Of a DNA stretch of 64,000 bases, positions 25,571 through 34,900 are shown piece by piece; the first letter of the stretch is position 1, and each line of letters begins with the position of its first letter. Under the pieces are notes generated by a model. The model worked only from the letters and a program-made list of their open reading frames with translations. It was not told the origin of the DNA and ran no database searches. The position numbers were made by a program, and so were the translations under genes. Source of the stretch: a virus; the IMG/VR virus record IMGVR_UViG_3300042516_005631, positions 1-64,000 of that record, one strand, 5' to 3'.

Positions 25571-26309
25571 TTACTTTATTTTTTGCTATATCAAACGTAT
25601 CAAATTCACGTTCTATATCTAAAAGTATTTTTATTTCTTGGTTTGTTTTTTCTTTTTCAGCTTTTGACTTTGCTAATTCCTCAGGTGATTTTAATTTTCC
25701 TACTGGTTGGGGAAATAATCGTTGGATTTTTTCAGGGTTAAAAGAAGTATCAACTTCATATCCTGGGGGGTCATTATTTATTATAATAATATTGTTTTCA
25801 AATGATTGTCTGTAGGTATCAATATTTTTTACTACACCTTCCCAACTTTTTAATACAGCACTTGTAGGTAAACTTCTACCACGTTGAGCGTTACGTTTTA
25901 AAGATGTCATAGGTGATACATAAATTAATATCATGAATGTATCGTATCCCATCGCCTCTAAATCTTCTTTCTTTTTAAGTAGTGGCCTTGAAGCAGCACC
26001 TGTACCATCAATTATGATGTTTTCTAAATTGGATAAAGCTTGGGTTTCTTTCTCTTTAGTTACTGCTCTAGCTTTTCCCATCAATTTAGCGGCAGTTGAT
26101 AGTTCTTCAGGTGACATTGAGGCAAAATCTTCTTTACCTAATTCTGTTTTTAAAAGTTCTTCATAAACATCATCTACGTTTATTACTTTAAATTTTTGAA
26201 GACCTAATTGATTAAGTATAGTTGTTTTACCAGATCCAGCAGGCCCAGCCATAAAAATAGCTTTAGGTTTTGCTTGAACCTCTTTAAGTAATTGAACCAG
26301 ACTTATCAT
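25554..26309 (-). CDS. P-loop kinase, zeta-toxin/polynucleotide-kinase-like
   Basis: A 251-residue protein with Walker A GPAGSGKTT (22-30) directly after a targeting-like start (MISLVQLLKEV, L-K-E before V). An IIDGTGA strand and a lid region with RNAQRGRSLP (about 139-148) fit small-molecule or polynucleotide kinases. With the adjacent nucleotidyltransferase and HAD phosphatase it forms a nucleotide or end-processing trio. Substrate unknown. Confidence 0.82.
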   Translation of the reverse strand: MISLVQLLKEVQAKPKAIFMAGPAGSGKTTILNQLGLQKFKVINVDDVYEELLKTELGKEDFASMSPEELSTAAKLMGKARAVTKEKETQALSNLENIIIDGTGAASRPLLKKKEDLEAMGYDTFMILIYVSPMTSLKRNAQRGRSLPTSAVLKSWEGVVKNIDTYRQSFENNIIIINNDPPGYEVDTSFNPEKIQRLFPQPVGKLKSPEELAKSKAEKEKTNQEIKILLDIEREFDTFDIAKNKVNEFTS

Positions 26310-26320
26310 ACTTATACATA

Positions 26321-27094
26321 TTACAAGTTTCGTTTAGCTACTGTTCTAAATTCAGTAAATACTGGGGAATGTGTTGGATTTTCTAGGTCAAATAAACGTT
26401 TTACTGTTTTAAAAATATCAATATTTTCCTCAAACGAACGAGTAGATTCAACTACTTCCCATCCTTTACCTTGCATTTTATCTTTTTTAGCTCCACGTTT
26501 TGAAGATTTTAACCATAAAATACCATAATGATCTATTTTTCTACCAAAACATTCTTCATAACATTGACCATAAACTGCAGTTTGGAGTTCATATGTTGTT
26601 TGTAGTTGATTAGATGTTTTTAAATCTAATAACCATAATTCACCATTAATTTCTACAATCAAGTCACACGTACCAGCTACTTTTAATACATCTGAAAATA
26701 AATGGACTTCGGTTTCAATTAATGTGGGTTTAATGGTTTCCCAAAATTCAACAAAACGTAAAAACATTTGCCAAACATCTGGATTATATTGGGGGCGACC
26801 TTTATCATCTAAAAATCTTAATTCTTCTCCATTTAAATAAGCTTCACATAACTCATGAACTTGAGTACCTTCTTCAGCTGCTTTTTTAACAATGTAATCA
26901 GATGCAAAACCAACTTGTTTAAGCCAATTTTCAAAGAATTTACCTTTTGGGTAATATCCCAAAACATATGTTACAGATGGATAATATTTTCCATTTCTTC
27001 TATAATAACGGGAATCAGGTAAGGTTATTTGTTGAGCGTCATCTGAAATTTCTAAAATTCGATCATAGGATTTTTTAATATTCCTTTTTTTCAT
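26321..27094 (-). CDS. RecB/Cas4-like PD-(D/E)XK exonuclease
   Basis: A 257-residue protein with the order seen in RecB/Cas4-family nucleases: GTQVH (76-80), Asp144 in AGTCDLIVE, LDLKTS (156-161) with D157 and K159, then a QTAVYG helix (171-176). No Cys cluster for an iron-sulfur centre is present. Likely 5'-3' or end-processing nuclease in phage replication or recombination. It overlaps the primase gene by 4 bases. Confidence 0.86.
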   Translation of the reverse strand: MKKRNIKKSYDRILEISDDAQQITLPDSRYYRRNGKYYPSVTYVLGYYPKGKFFENWLKQVGFASDYIVKKAAEEGTQVHELCEAYLNGEELRFLDDKGRPQYNPDVWQMFLRFVEFWETIKPTLIETEVHLFSDVLKVAGTCDLIVEINGELWLLDLKTSNQLQTTYELQTAVYGQCYEECFGRKIDHYGILWLKSSKRGAKKDKMQGKGWEVVESTRSFEENIDIFKTVKRLFDLENPTHSPVFTEFRTVAKRNL

Positions 27095-28017
27095 ATAGTT
27101 AAAAGTTTTTTCTCCATTAAATTATATTGGGTTAATGGGGAAACTGTTTGTACAAGTTTTGTGAAATTTTCAAAACCCATTTCACTTGGGTCTTTTCCTT
27201 GCATCTCTACAAGATAAACTTCTTTTCCAATATCTAAAAGTTGCTCGCAAAAACCAAGGGCTTGTTTTAGAGCATCTGTGTCTAGGGCAATATAGATTTT
27301 TTGTACCTTAGAGGTAACAATTTTTTTCATTAAGTTAGATTGGATATTTTTTCCAAATAATGGAATAGCATTTCGTTTTATTGCTATTGCATCAAATGGG
27401 CCCTCACATAGTATAATTGGTAAATCCCAATTAATAAACAACTCAAACGGTATTATATCGCGAGACGTTTCTGGATTGCGGTATTTAGTGAATGGGTCTT
27501 TCTCGAATGATCTCGCGGTGAAATAATTTAATTTACCGTTGTTATCATATGATGGGATAACAATCATATTATTATATGGGCCTGAGTCGCAATAACCTAT
27601 ATTATATTTTAAAATATCTTGGTTAGATATATTTCTTTTTTTAAGATATACTAGAGCATGTCTTGCTGTAAGGTCTTTATTATGGATAAAGGTTTTAAAT
27701 TCTTTGGGAAGTTCTAAAATAGAGTGAACTATTTCTGTGTCTTCAATGGTAACGTTTTTTACTAGTTTTCCAAGTTCTTGAAAATATGTAGCATCAACTT
27801 GAACTTGTTTAAATAAACTTTTAATTGTTTTACCTCTTTTACCACAAACCCAACATTGCCAAGGGTTATTTCCTTGATTATTTTCAGTAAAATTAACTTC
27901 AAGTTTTGGTTTATGGTGATGGCAAAAAGGGCATGTGTATGCTTGATTACCACGAGCGGTACGTTTTCCTGTTCCTAAAACAGAGTTTACTAAATTAACT
28001 AGTAATTCATTTACCAT
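27091..28017 (-). CDS. DNA primase, DnaG-type (T4 gp61-like role)
   Basis: A 308-residue primase. The ATG at 28017 is chosen over one 15 bases upstream because MVNELLVNLVNSVLG is the usual start in related phages. The zinc-binding part has CPFC (29-32) and CWVC (55-58). The TOPRIM core shows ILCEGPFDAIAI with the catalytic Glu and IYIALDTDA with the Asp pair. It makes RNA primers for lagging-strand synthesis. No helicase gene is adjacent in the window. Confidence 0.9.
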   Translation of the reverse strand: MVNELLVNLVNSVLGTGKRTARGNQAYTCPFCHHHKPKLEVNFTENNQGNNPWQCWVCGKRGKTIKSLFKQVQVDATYFQELGKLVKNVTIEDTEIVHSILELPKEFKTFIHNKDLTARHALVYLKKRNISNQDILKYNIGYCDSGPYNNMIVIPSYDNNGKLNYFTARSFEKDPFTKYRNPETSRDIIPFELFINWDLPIILCEGPFDAIAIKRNAIPLFGKNIQSNLMKKIVTSKVQKIYIALDTDALKQALGFCEQLLDIGKEVYLVEMQGKDPSEMGFENFTKLVQTVSPLTQYNLMEKKLLTI

Positions 28018-28034
28018 GAATATAAGATACAACT

Positions 28035-28481
28035 TTATTTTTGGGTAACAAAGTCTTTTGCAAAAAATTTACCTAAAATATTAGTATTAAGCCATTCATT
28101 TGATTCTAAAACACCTAATTGAAATTGATATTTACATTCAAAATAGGTAAGTAGTTTTTTATTAGGTACAAAATGAATTATTTCACGTGTGAATTCTTCT
28201 TGTTTTCCTTCTTTTATTTTTTGTTTGATGAATTCTTCTGAACCATAATAGGTTTTCCAGTCAGATTCTTTTTGGATTGTTTGTGTAGTTGATTTACGTC
28301 CTCTACCGGTTTGTTCAGCTAATTCTTTTTTGGTTAGTTTTTTCTTTACATTATGGTATAAAGATTTTTTACCTAAATACTTTTTTCCTGTTGGGATATG
28401 GGTTGTAATATATATAAAACCATAAGAACCTTCAAGTATATCGCTTATTGCAGATATTACTTTCTTTTGATATAACCACAT
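28035..28481 (-). CDS. GIY-YIG-like nuclease family protein
   Basis: A 148-residue protein with GFIYITTHIPTGKKYLGKKS (21-40) resembling a GIY-YIG core, a conserved WKTYYGS and a C-terminal helical part. The family sits beside primase or replication genes in other T4-like phages and lacks NUMOD repeats. It could be a resident nuclease rather than a homing enzyme. Confidence 0.72.
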   Translation of the reverse strand: MWLYQKKVISAISDILEGSYGFIYITTHIPTGKKYLGKKSLYHNVKKKLTKKELAEQTGRGRKSTTQTIQKESDWKTYYGSEEFIKQKIKEGKQEEFTREIIHFVPNKKLLTYFECKYQFQLGVLESNEWLNTNILGKFFAKDFVTQK

Positions 28482-28487
28482 TTAAAT

Positions 28488-29192
28488 TTAAAATATTTTA
28501 ACTCTAATATTGTAATTTGATCCACCACCGAATAAACCTAAAGGTGTAACTGTAATACTATTTAAAGATGCTATTTGATAAGTATAATCTACTCCTTGAG
28601 AATAAATGTTGTATGGATATGATGGAGGAAAACTAATAAGATCTCCTATAATTACATCAACAAAAAAACTATTTAAATTGTGAGTAATAGTAAATGGAGT
28701 TGCTGTGTTTATAATTCGTTGTTCACCGTACATACGATCATCAAATAATGATGATGAATTAAATGAAGATATTTGACCTGTTGAATTATTGTAAAATAAT
28801 AATTTAGAGGTAGAAGAATCTGTTAAGTTTATTATTGATAAAGAACCAGTAATAATTACACTTTGACTAAGAGGTGTTACAAATGATGATGTAGTAGCTC
28901 TTGATGCACTTAAAGCATAAGATGAACTTAAAGCATAAGATGAACTTAAAGCATATGAAGCACTTGTTGCAAATGATGATGAGATAGCATGAGAAGAACT
29001 AATAGCGTATGATGCAGTTAAAGGATTTACTAAACCTGGTTCTCCATTTATAGGACCAGTCATATTAAATGAGCCTGAAAGGGTGATGTCGTATGCTTCT
29101 GTTCCTGTAAAAGCATCAATAGATTGAGTTATATGATATGCCTCAACTGTGTTTCCTGTTTCAATTCCTACTTGAGTAAGTGTATTTGCCAT
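28488..29192 (-). CDS. Tail-fibre-like protein with hexapeptide repeats
   Basis: A 234-residue protein with seven consecutive six-residue units of the form [YHFR]A[ILT][ST][SA]S (62-103), encoded by near-identical 18-base repeats. A beta-rich C-terminus follows with HNLNSFFVDVIIGD. Such repeats typically form a fibrous triple-stranded shaft. A TATTTATA motif ends 4 bases before the start. Probably a fibre or baseplate-tip protein. Confidence 0.78.
   Translation of the reverse strand: MANTLTQVGIETGNTVEAYHITQSIDAFTGTEAYDITLSGSFNMTGPINGEPGLVNPLTASYAISSSHAISSSFATSASYALSSSYALSSSYALSASRATTSSFVTPLSQSVIITGSLSIINLTDSSTSKLLFYNNSTGQISSFNSSSLFDDRMYGEQRIINTATPFTITHNLNSFFVDVIIGDLISFPPSYPYNIYSQGVDYTYQIASLNSITVTPLGLFGGGSNYNIRVKIF
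28884..29009 (-). repeat. 18-bp tandem repeats coding fibre hexapeptides
   Basis: Seven units. The central AAAGCATAAGATGAACTT (plus strand) copies are almost identical, the outer ones degenerate. Expansion or contraction of units would change shaft length. Confidence 0.8.
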
Positions 29193-29195
29193 TTT

Positions 29196-29206
29196 GTATA
29201 AATATT
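29196..29206 (-). promoter_or_regulatory. Late-module motif before the fibre gene
   Basis: AATATTTATAC followed by AAAATG. The distance to the ATG is 4 bases, the shortest in the window. Confidence 0.45.
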
Positions 29207-30242
29207 ATAAATCCAAATTAACTAATATTGTTGTATCAGTAACTTGTGAAATTGGTAAAGGTTGAGCTAACTTAGCAACAGCTATAAGTTCTTTATTATT
29301 ATTATATAAACCTATAGTTGTTACATATGGTGTAAAATATGAACCTGTGGCCCAAGGATAAATATTTGAATTTAAAGCTGAAAGATCGTATCCATCATAT
29401 ACTGCATCGTCTTCATATATTAATACATCATCGTAATAATTTATATCATATCCTTGATCAGGAGGACCTAAAAGTGTTGGGTTTTGGGAAAAATTAAATT
29501 CATTTTGTCTAATAGTACATTTATATTGGGTTTCATATATTGTAGTTGTACTTTGAAAAGAACAGGTTAAATTACTTCCGCTTATAAAACCGTTTATAAA
29601 ATTAAAAGTAGCACCACCATATAAGCCTGAACCATAGGTTATGTAACCATATCCATCATCAACGCCAACGACTCCATTGCTAGTTAAAGTTATTATTCCA
29701 TGTTCATAAATTACATCTCCAAATTTTTGAGAACCGGAAATCATATTTCCTAAACCATCATCTGTAATAATAATATTTCCATCTGAAATAGTAACAGTAC
29801 CTGGGTTTAAATATTCTCCAAATAGATTTGAGGGGATAGATATTACTCCTATAGTAGCATTTGATTCTGTAGGTAAATATCTGTATGTAGGTAATGTTGT
29901 GGAAAGATAATTATAGTAATTTGGAGTGTAAGCTGGTCCTGTAATAGTTCCATCTGTATTAAAAGAGGCAGTATTGACTGGGGAACCTGATGGGTTGGTT
30001 AAATAATTTGAATAATATAATTCTTTTATAGAACGATATATTAAAATTTCATCTTGAATATGAATTTGACCAGTTGGATATGAACCAGAAACCCATAAAG
30101 GTGAAGTAATGTTTCTCCCAATATATCTATCAATTTCTACATTTGGGTCAATAAGTTCACTTCCTTTAAAAGTAAATGATTTATTTACCTTAAAAGGTGA
30201 GACGACAACGTCAGAAGTTATGAATGGTTTGTAGACGCTCAT
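29205..30242 (-). CDS. Tail structural protein, paralogue A
   Basis: A 345-residue beta-rich protein, mostly Ser, Thr, Gly, Tyr and Asn. Its C-terminal block (TTIGLYNNNKELIAVAKLAQPL) is closely related to that of the next protein, so the two are diverged duplicates that probably sit side by side or interchangeably in baseplate or fibre. No catalytic site. Confidence 0.78.
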   Translation of the reverse strand: MSVYKPFITSDVVVSPFKVNKSFTFKGSELIDPNVEIDRYIGRNITSPLWVSGSYPTGQIHIQDEILIYRSIKELYYSNYLTNPSGSPVNTASFNTDGTITGPAYTPNYYNYLSTTLPTYRYLPTESNATIGVISIPSNLFGEYLNPGTVTISDGNIIITDDGLGNMISGSQKFGDVIYEHGIITLTSNGVVGVDDGYGYITYGSGLYGGATFNFINGFISGSNLTCSFQSTTTIYETQYKCTIRQNEFNFSQNPTLLGPPDQGYDINYYDDVLIYEDDAVYDGYDLSALNSNIYPWATGSYFTPYVTTIGLYNNNKELIAVAKLAQPLPISQVTDTTILVNLDL

Positions 30243-30248
30243 TCATTC

Positions 30249-31256
30249 TTAAAAATCAAGTTTTACTCTGATTAGAGCTTCTTTTGTAAAATCTTTTAAT
30301 AATGGTCTTGACATTTTAGCAACTGCTAAAAGTTCATTTGAATCATTATACATTCCTACTGTTGTAATATAAACTTGAGGAGCATTTATGAAATTATCAT
30401 AAATTACCTCACCAGTAGAACCTGATATGAATGATGGGTTTTCTGAGTAATTAAATTCACTATTTCTTGCTCTAACAAACACATAATCTGATGTAATTGT
30501 TTCTTCTGAATTTAGAGCAAATGAAGCAGCTCCACTAATAGTATTGAATAGTATTCTATTATTTAATCCATCTGAGTTATTTGAACGAGATGGGGCAATA
30601 TTAATAGATTGTGAAATTGCTTCTGGGTTTAAAATAATTGTTCCTAAATCAGGAAATACTAAACCGTATGAACCATATCCAGTTACATACCCACTGTTTA
30701 GTAAAGATCCTGCAGTTCCGTTTGAGCCGGAAATTAATTGGTAAACACGAGATGAACCAATAAATGTATTTACTGGGTTGTCTTGAGAGTCGTCTGTTAA
30801 ATTAATTGTTCCACCAGGTCCAGAAAGTTGTAAATTTAATGAGCCAGGGAAAAGTGATTGTTTATATCTTGCTCTCTCAATAGATAAAACCCAAAAATAT
30901 GAACCTGTTATAACATTAGTTCCTTTTCCAAAAATAAAACTAGCATTCTCGTCCTCTAGAATTAATGCACGATATTGACCATACATTGTTTTTGTTGGAG
31001 AAGCATGTGGAACAATTGGATTAAACCATGTACTACCACTTCCTTCAGAATCACAATATACTATATCAAATTGAACTTCTTGATCAGCTGAAGAGGTGTT
31101 GTAGATACTTAAATAATAGCTCCCTGCCGAACTTGCTTCTTGAACAGAACTAGTAAAAAATGTTGATAATGTTGGGGCTCCATTTGACCATAATGTAGAA
31201 GTAATTGAATCACTACTTACTACAAAATCTTCAGGATCTAATCTTTTAAATGACAT
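30249..31256 (-). CDS. Tail structural protein, paralogue B
   Basis: A 335-residue partner of the preceding protein. The ends align (TTVGMYNDSNELLAVAKMSRPL, then a V-K-L-D-F terminus), while the N-terminal parts differ more. Only 6 bp separate the two genes, so they form one unit. Probably a baseplate or fibre-attachment component. Confidence 0.78.
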   Translation of the reverse strand: MSFKRLDPEDFVVSSDSITSTLWSNGAPTLSTFFTSSVQEASSAGSYYLSIYNTSSADQEVQFDIVYCDSEGSGSTWFNPIVPHASPTKTMYGQYRALILEDENASFIFGKGTNVITGSYFWVLSIERARYKQSLFPGSLNLQLSGPGGTINLTDDSQDNPVNTFIGSSRVYQLISGSNGTAGSLLNSGYVTGYGSYGLVFPDLGTIILNPEAISQSINIAPSRSNNSDGLNNRILFNTISGAASFALNSEETITSDYVFVRARNSEFNYSENPSFISGSTGEVIYDNFINAPQVYITTVGMYNDSNELLAVAKMSRPLLKDFTKEALIRVKLDF

Positions 31257-31267
31257 CGTTTGCTATT

Positions 31268-31924
31268 TTATTGAGTTTTATTAATTGTAATTGGAATAGT
31301 TAATCTAGCACCACTATCTAAACCTACTACAGTTAATGTAGCAGAAAGTTGAGTATTTGAACCAAATAAAGTATTTACAGTAGTTGCTCTTAAATTAATT
31401 TGAGAACCAATTACTGTTGTAGAAACATTAGTTCCTAATGTAGTTGTTGTATTTGCTGTAGTAGCAGCAGTAGTATTAATACCAATACCTGTAAATGTGG
31501 ACATTAAACGAACATCTGAAATAGTAGCTGAGTAACCGCTAGTTTCATAGGTTTGAGTATTACCTAAATAATTTAAAGTTTGAGGAGTAACTGCAAGTGA
31601 AGCTCCTTGAACTAATGTAATAGCAGAATAACCTAAATCAAGTACAGGTAATTTAGCTGTTCCACGAGGTAAAGTAGCTAATTTATATTTCATAATTTGA
31701 GTTTCAAGAGGAAATGCCTCAAGTAAAGGCATATTATCAATTGCTTCTCCATAAAATGATGAACCTGAGGGGTGATTTGGATTATATAATGTATAATCTA
31801 TCTCGTCATCTGCTAATGCAAATTGTGTAATTCTAAAAGAACCATCATTTTTAGCTAAAAGTTCTCTACCTTTTGTTGTTAAAATTGCGTCTACTGTGAC
31901 AACTTGATTATTTAAATATCCCAT
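31268..31924 (-). CDS. Tail or baseplate protein
   Basis: A 218-residue beta-rich protein. The start MGYLNNQVVTVDAILTTKGR resembles a family located beside large tail proteins in other T4-like phages. A Thr/Ala-rich segment (about 150-185) follows. Function not known. Confidence 0.75.
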   Translation of the reverse strand: MGYLNNQVVTVDAILTTKGRELLAKNDGSFRITQFALADDEIDYTLYNPNHPSGSSFYGEAIDNMPLLEAFPLETQIMKYKLATLPRGTAKLPVLDLGYSAITLVQGASLAVTPQTLNYLGNTQTYETSGYSATISDVRLMSTFTGIGINTTAATTANTTTTLGTNVSTTVIGSQINLRATTVNTLFGSNTQLSATLTVVGLDSGARLTIPITINKTQ

Positions 31925-31954
31925 TATTTTGTTTTATTGTAGATGTATTATACT

Positions 31955-31964
31955 AATAAATATT
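31955..31964 (-). promoter_or_regulatory. Late-module motif variant
   Basis: AATATTTATT lies about 30 bases before the 218-residue gene and just after the stop of the 1997-residue gene. Confidence 0.35.
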
Positions 31965-31965
31965 G

Positions 31966-34900
31966 TTAGAGCAAACCTTTCTGTGTAAGATCCGTAATAA
32001 ATGTATCAACATTTTTATTTAATGATGGAGTTACATATTCTGGGGTTATGATATATGGTCCTTCTGTTCCAGTAGGTCTAAATCCTTCAATTATAATTTG
32101 TGAAGCATCATCAACATATCTTCTGATTAAGAAATGATCTAAATCAATTGATGCTGAAGGTAAATTGTTTCCAAATTGGACTTCAATTGATCCTGTTTGA
32201 GATACTCTTTCATTATCTGTTTCAACAGTATTATATACTTTTTTAACAACAAATGCGCTATTTTCGTTACCCTCAAATCTAAATTCATCTCCGTATTTTA
32301 TAGACCATGGTAATGATATTGGGTTAAATCCAGAACCAGAAATGTCAACTTGGTAGAATCCTTGATCATAAAATTCATTTAATATTGAATTAGATGATGT
32401 TATAGCATATAATTTTGTATTATCTGGGTAACCCCAAAGTGAATTAATGCCTGAAGATGTTACTTGAACATTTGTTGGGGATGGGATTTGGCTAACTTGA
32501 AAATAAGATGAGTTCTTTTTAAATCTAATTCCTGGGGAAATTGGTCCAAGAGTAGAGGTAAAATGTCCAGCTCTTACAAATATTTGATCATTTGGTTGAA
32601 GATCTTGTGGTTGAATAGAATAATTAAAATCAATACTACTAAATGAAATATCATTTGGAGTTACATTATTTGGTTGGGGACCAACGTTTATAGATTGAGC
32701 AATTTCATCTAATATAGTTTCATCTGAACCCCTTCTTTTAATTAATCTAGCAATAGCATAATGAGTTTGAGCAGCATACACACCAGCTCTTAATACAGGT
32801 TCAATATGAATTTTAATTTGTAAAGTTACATTTTCATCAATAACGCCTTGATCAACTACATATGCATTACCTGACCATAAACCTGGGGAACCTATAGATA
32901 CAACATTATTGAAATCTATTCCTGAATAGTTTCCATCTGTAAAAATAGGAAAAGAAGCTGATGGAGATGCTTTAGCAGTATAATTATCTACTGCTGAGGA
33001 TCCAATAAAATCTGTGGTAAAAGACATAGTAACATTATTCCAAGATGCTGGGGAATGTCCTATTTGGGTATATAAAATTGGTTCAATGCGGGTACCTCCT
33101 CTAATTACTGTTCTAAATTGAGAGGCTACTCCACTTCCTTGAGTTGGAGTTGTAATTCTAATTCTATCTCCAGTTTGAAAATTTTGTTGAATTATTGGAA
33201 GTGAATTTTGGGATGTATTTGGAATACTTACATCTCCATTTTCATCAATTAAATATTTAACAAATATAGCAGATGCATTCATACGTTCAGGTGGCCATCC
33301 TCCAATTGAAGGAGCATAAGCTACATATGATTTTACACTTTCGATAGTTGGAAGTTTACCATATGTTCCTTGATCTGAATATCCAGGAATGGTATTTGGT
33401 GGGGAATATTGGTTTAGTTGTTGAGATGTTGATTTTGAACCTAAATATCTTGGTGTAATTACACGTTGTGAGGTATAATTTGAATCTTGTACTTTTGCTC
33501 TAGTTGCATTACCATTTATAAGAGCATTAAAATTAACTGGTTCTGTTAAACCTCTTGAATAATCAACATCCATATAGTATGAACTATTTCTTAATTCAAA
33601 AGCGTTATTTAATAATGCATTTTGATCACTATTATAGAAATTTGGGATACTTATGTCTGGTTCAATTATAAATTGTCCACTAGAAGCACTTACTGCTCTA
33701 CTTTGGGTAATAAGTAAATTTACCCCAGTAAGATTAACATCCTTTCCTCCTTTTCTTGTAAGGGTAATTATATCTTGTGAAAGTCCATAATATGAAGCTG
33801 ATATAGTTCTAGTTCCTGTAAATGAAGAGGGGAAAGTGGTAGTTGATAAATTAGTTATATTACCTCCTCTATTAAGTGAAATAGAACAGGTTCCTGAACT
33901 TCCTGCACCTGATTGGGATATATTAAAAGATGATGTAATAGAAAGTAATGTATTTGGAGTATTTTCTAAAGTATATTCTCCTGATGAAGTATTAAAATAC
34001 CCAATAATATTTCCTAATTCAATATTATAATTATTAATAGGTTGTTCTACAGGATTAAATGAAATTAATGTTGTTCTAGAAGAGGAAACATAATAATTTA
34101 ATACTTGGTTTTCAGTATCTGTTGGATTATATGTGTTATAAAGAGAATTAATATTATTTGAAATTAAAGTTACAGTATAAATAAAATATTGAGATGTTTC
34201 ATTTAATTTAATAACATCATATACTAAATTTACATTTTCTCCAAGTGAAAAAATAGGGGTAGGAATTATTATTTTATCAAATTGATCTAAAGAAATACTA
34301 TAATCATTCCCATTAAGGTCAATTTTAGCAATTTTTAAATATTTAGGAGTATAATTTCCTGGGGAAATAAGTTTTTCAAAAAACAATATTTCTCCATTTT
34401 CTGGGGAAGTAAGAGGGTTTAAATAATTATTTTCAAATATTAAATCTTCTACAGATGAAGTACCATAGTAATATACAGGTTTGTAAATCATAAGTGCATT
34501 ATCATTAGGATATGCTTCACCTAATACACCATTTGATATTAATATTGTAGATCCGCTAAATTCACCGTTATAAAACTCATCTTGTGAATTGTGTAATACA
34601 AGTACTGAACCTGAAGGAGTAGTTAAATTTTCGTACCAACTTTGAGATACATTTGAAATTGAATTAAATGAGTCAAATACGCCTCCTGTTTGACCTTCAA
34701 AATGCTCTACAGTTCCTTCTTGATATCCATTCCAAGTTGGTTTTAAAGTACCCGAAATATCTAAATTTTGCCACTCCATTTGTGGTTGTGGGTATTTATT
34801 TCTTTCAAGTAAGTGTTGTTTAATTACAATTCCAGCTGCTAAACTCGTACGTGCAGGTACAAAGTCTCGAATCATTTTAAATAATGAATTGTCAAAGAAT

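Noticed and set aside
28035-28481. Calling the GIY-YIG-like protein a homing endonuclease
   Set aside because: It lacks NUMOD-type DNA-binding repeats and sits as a regular operon member beside the primase.
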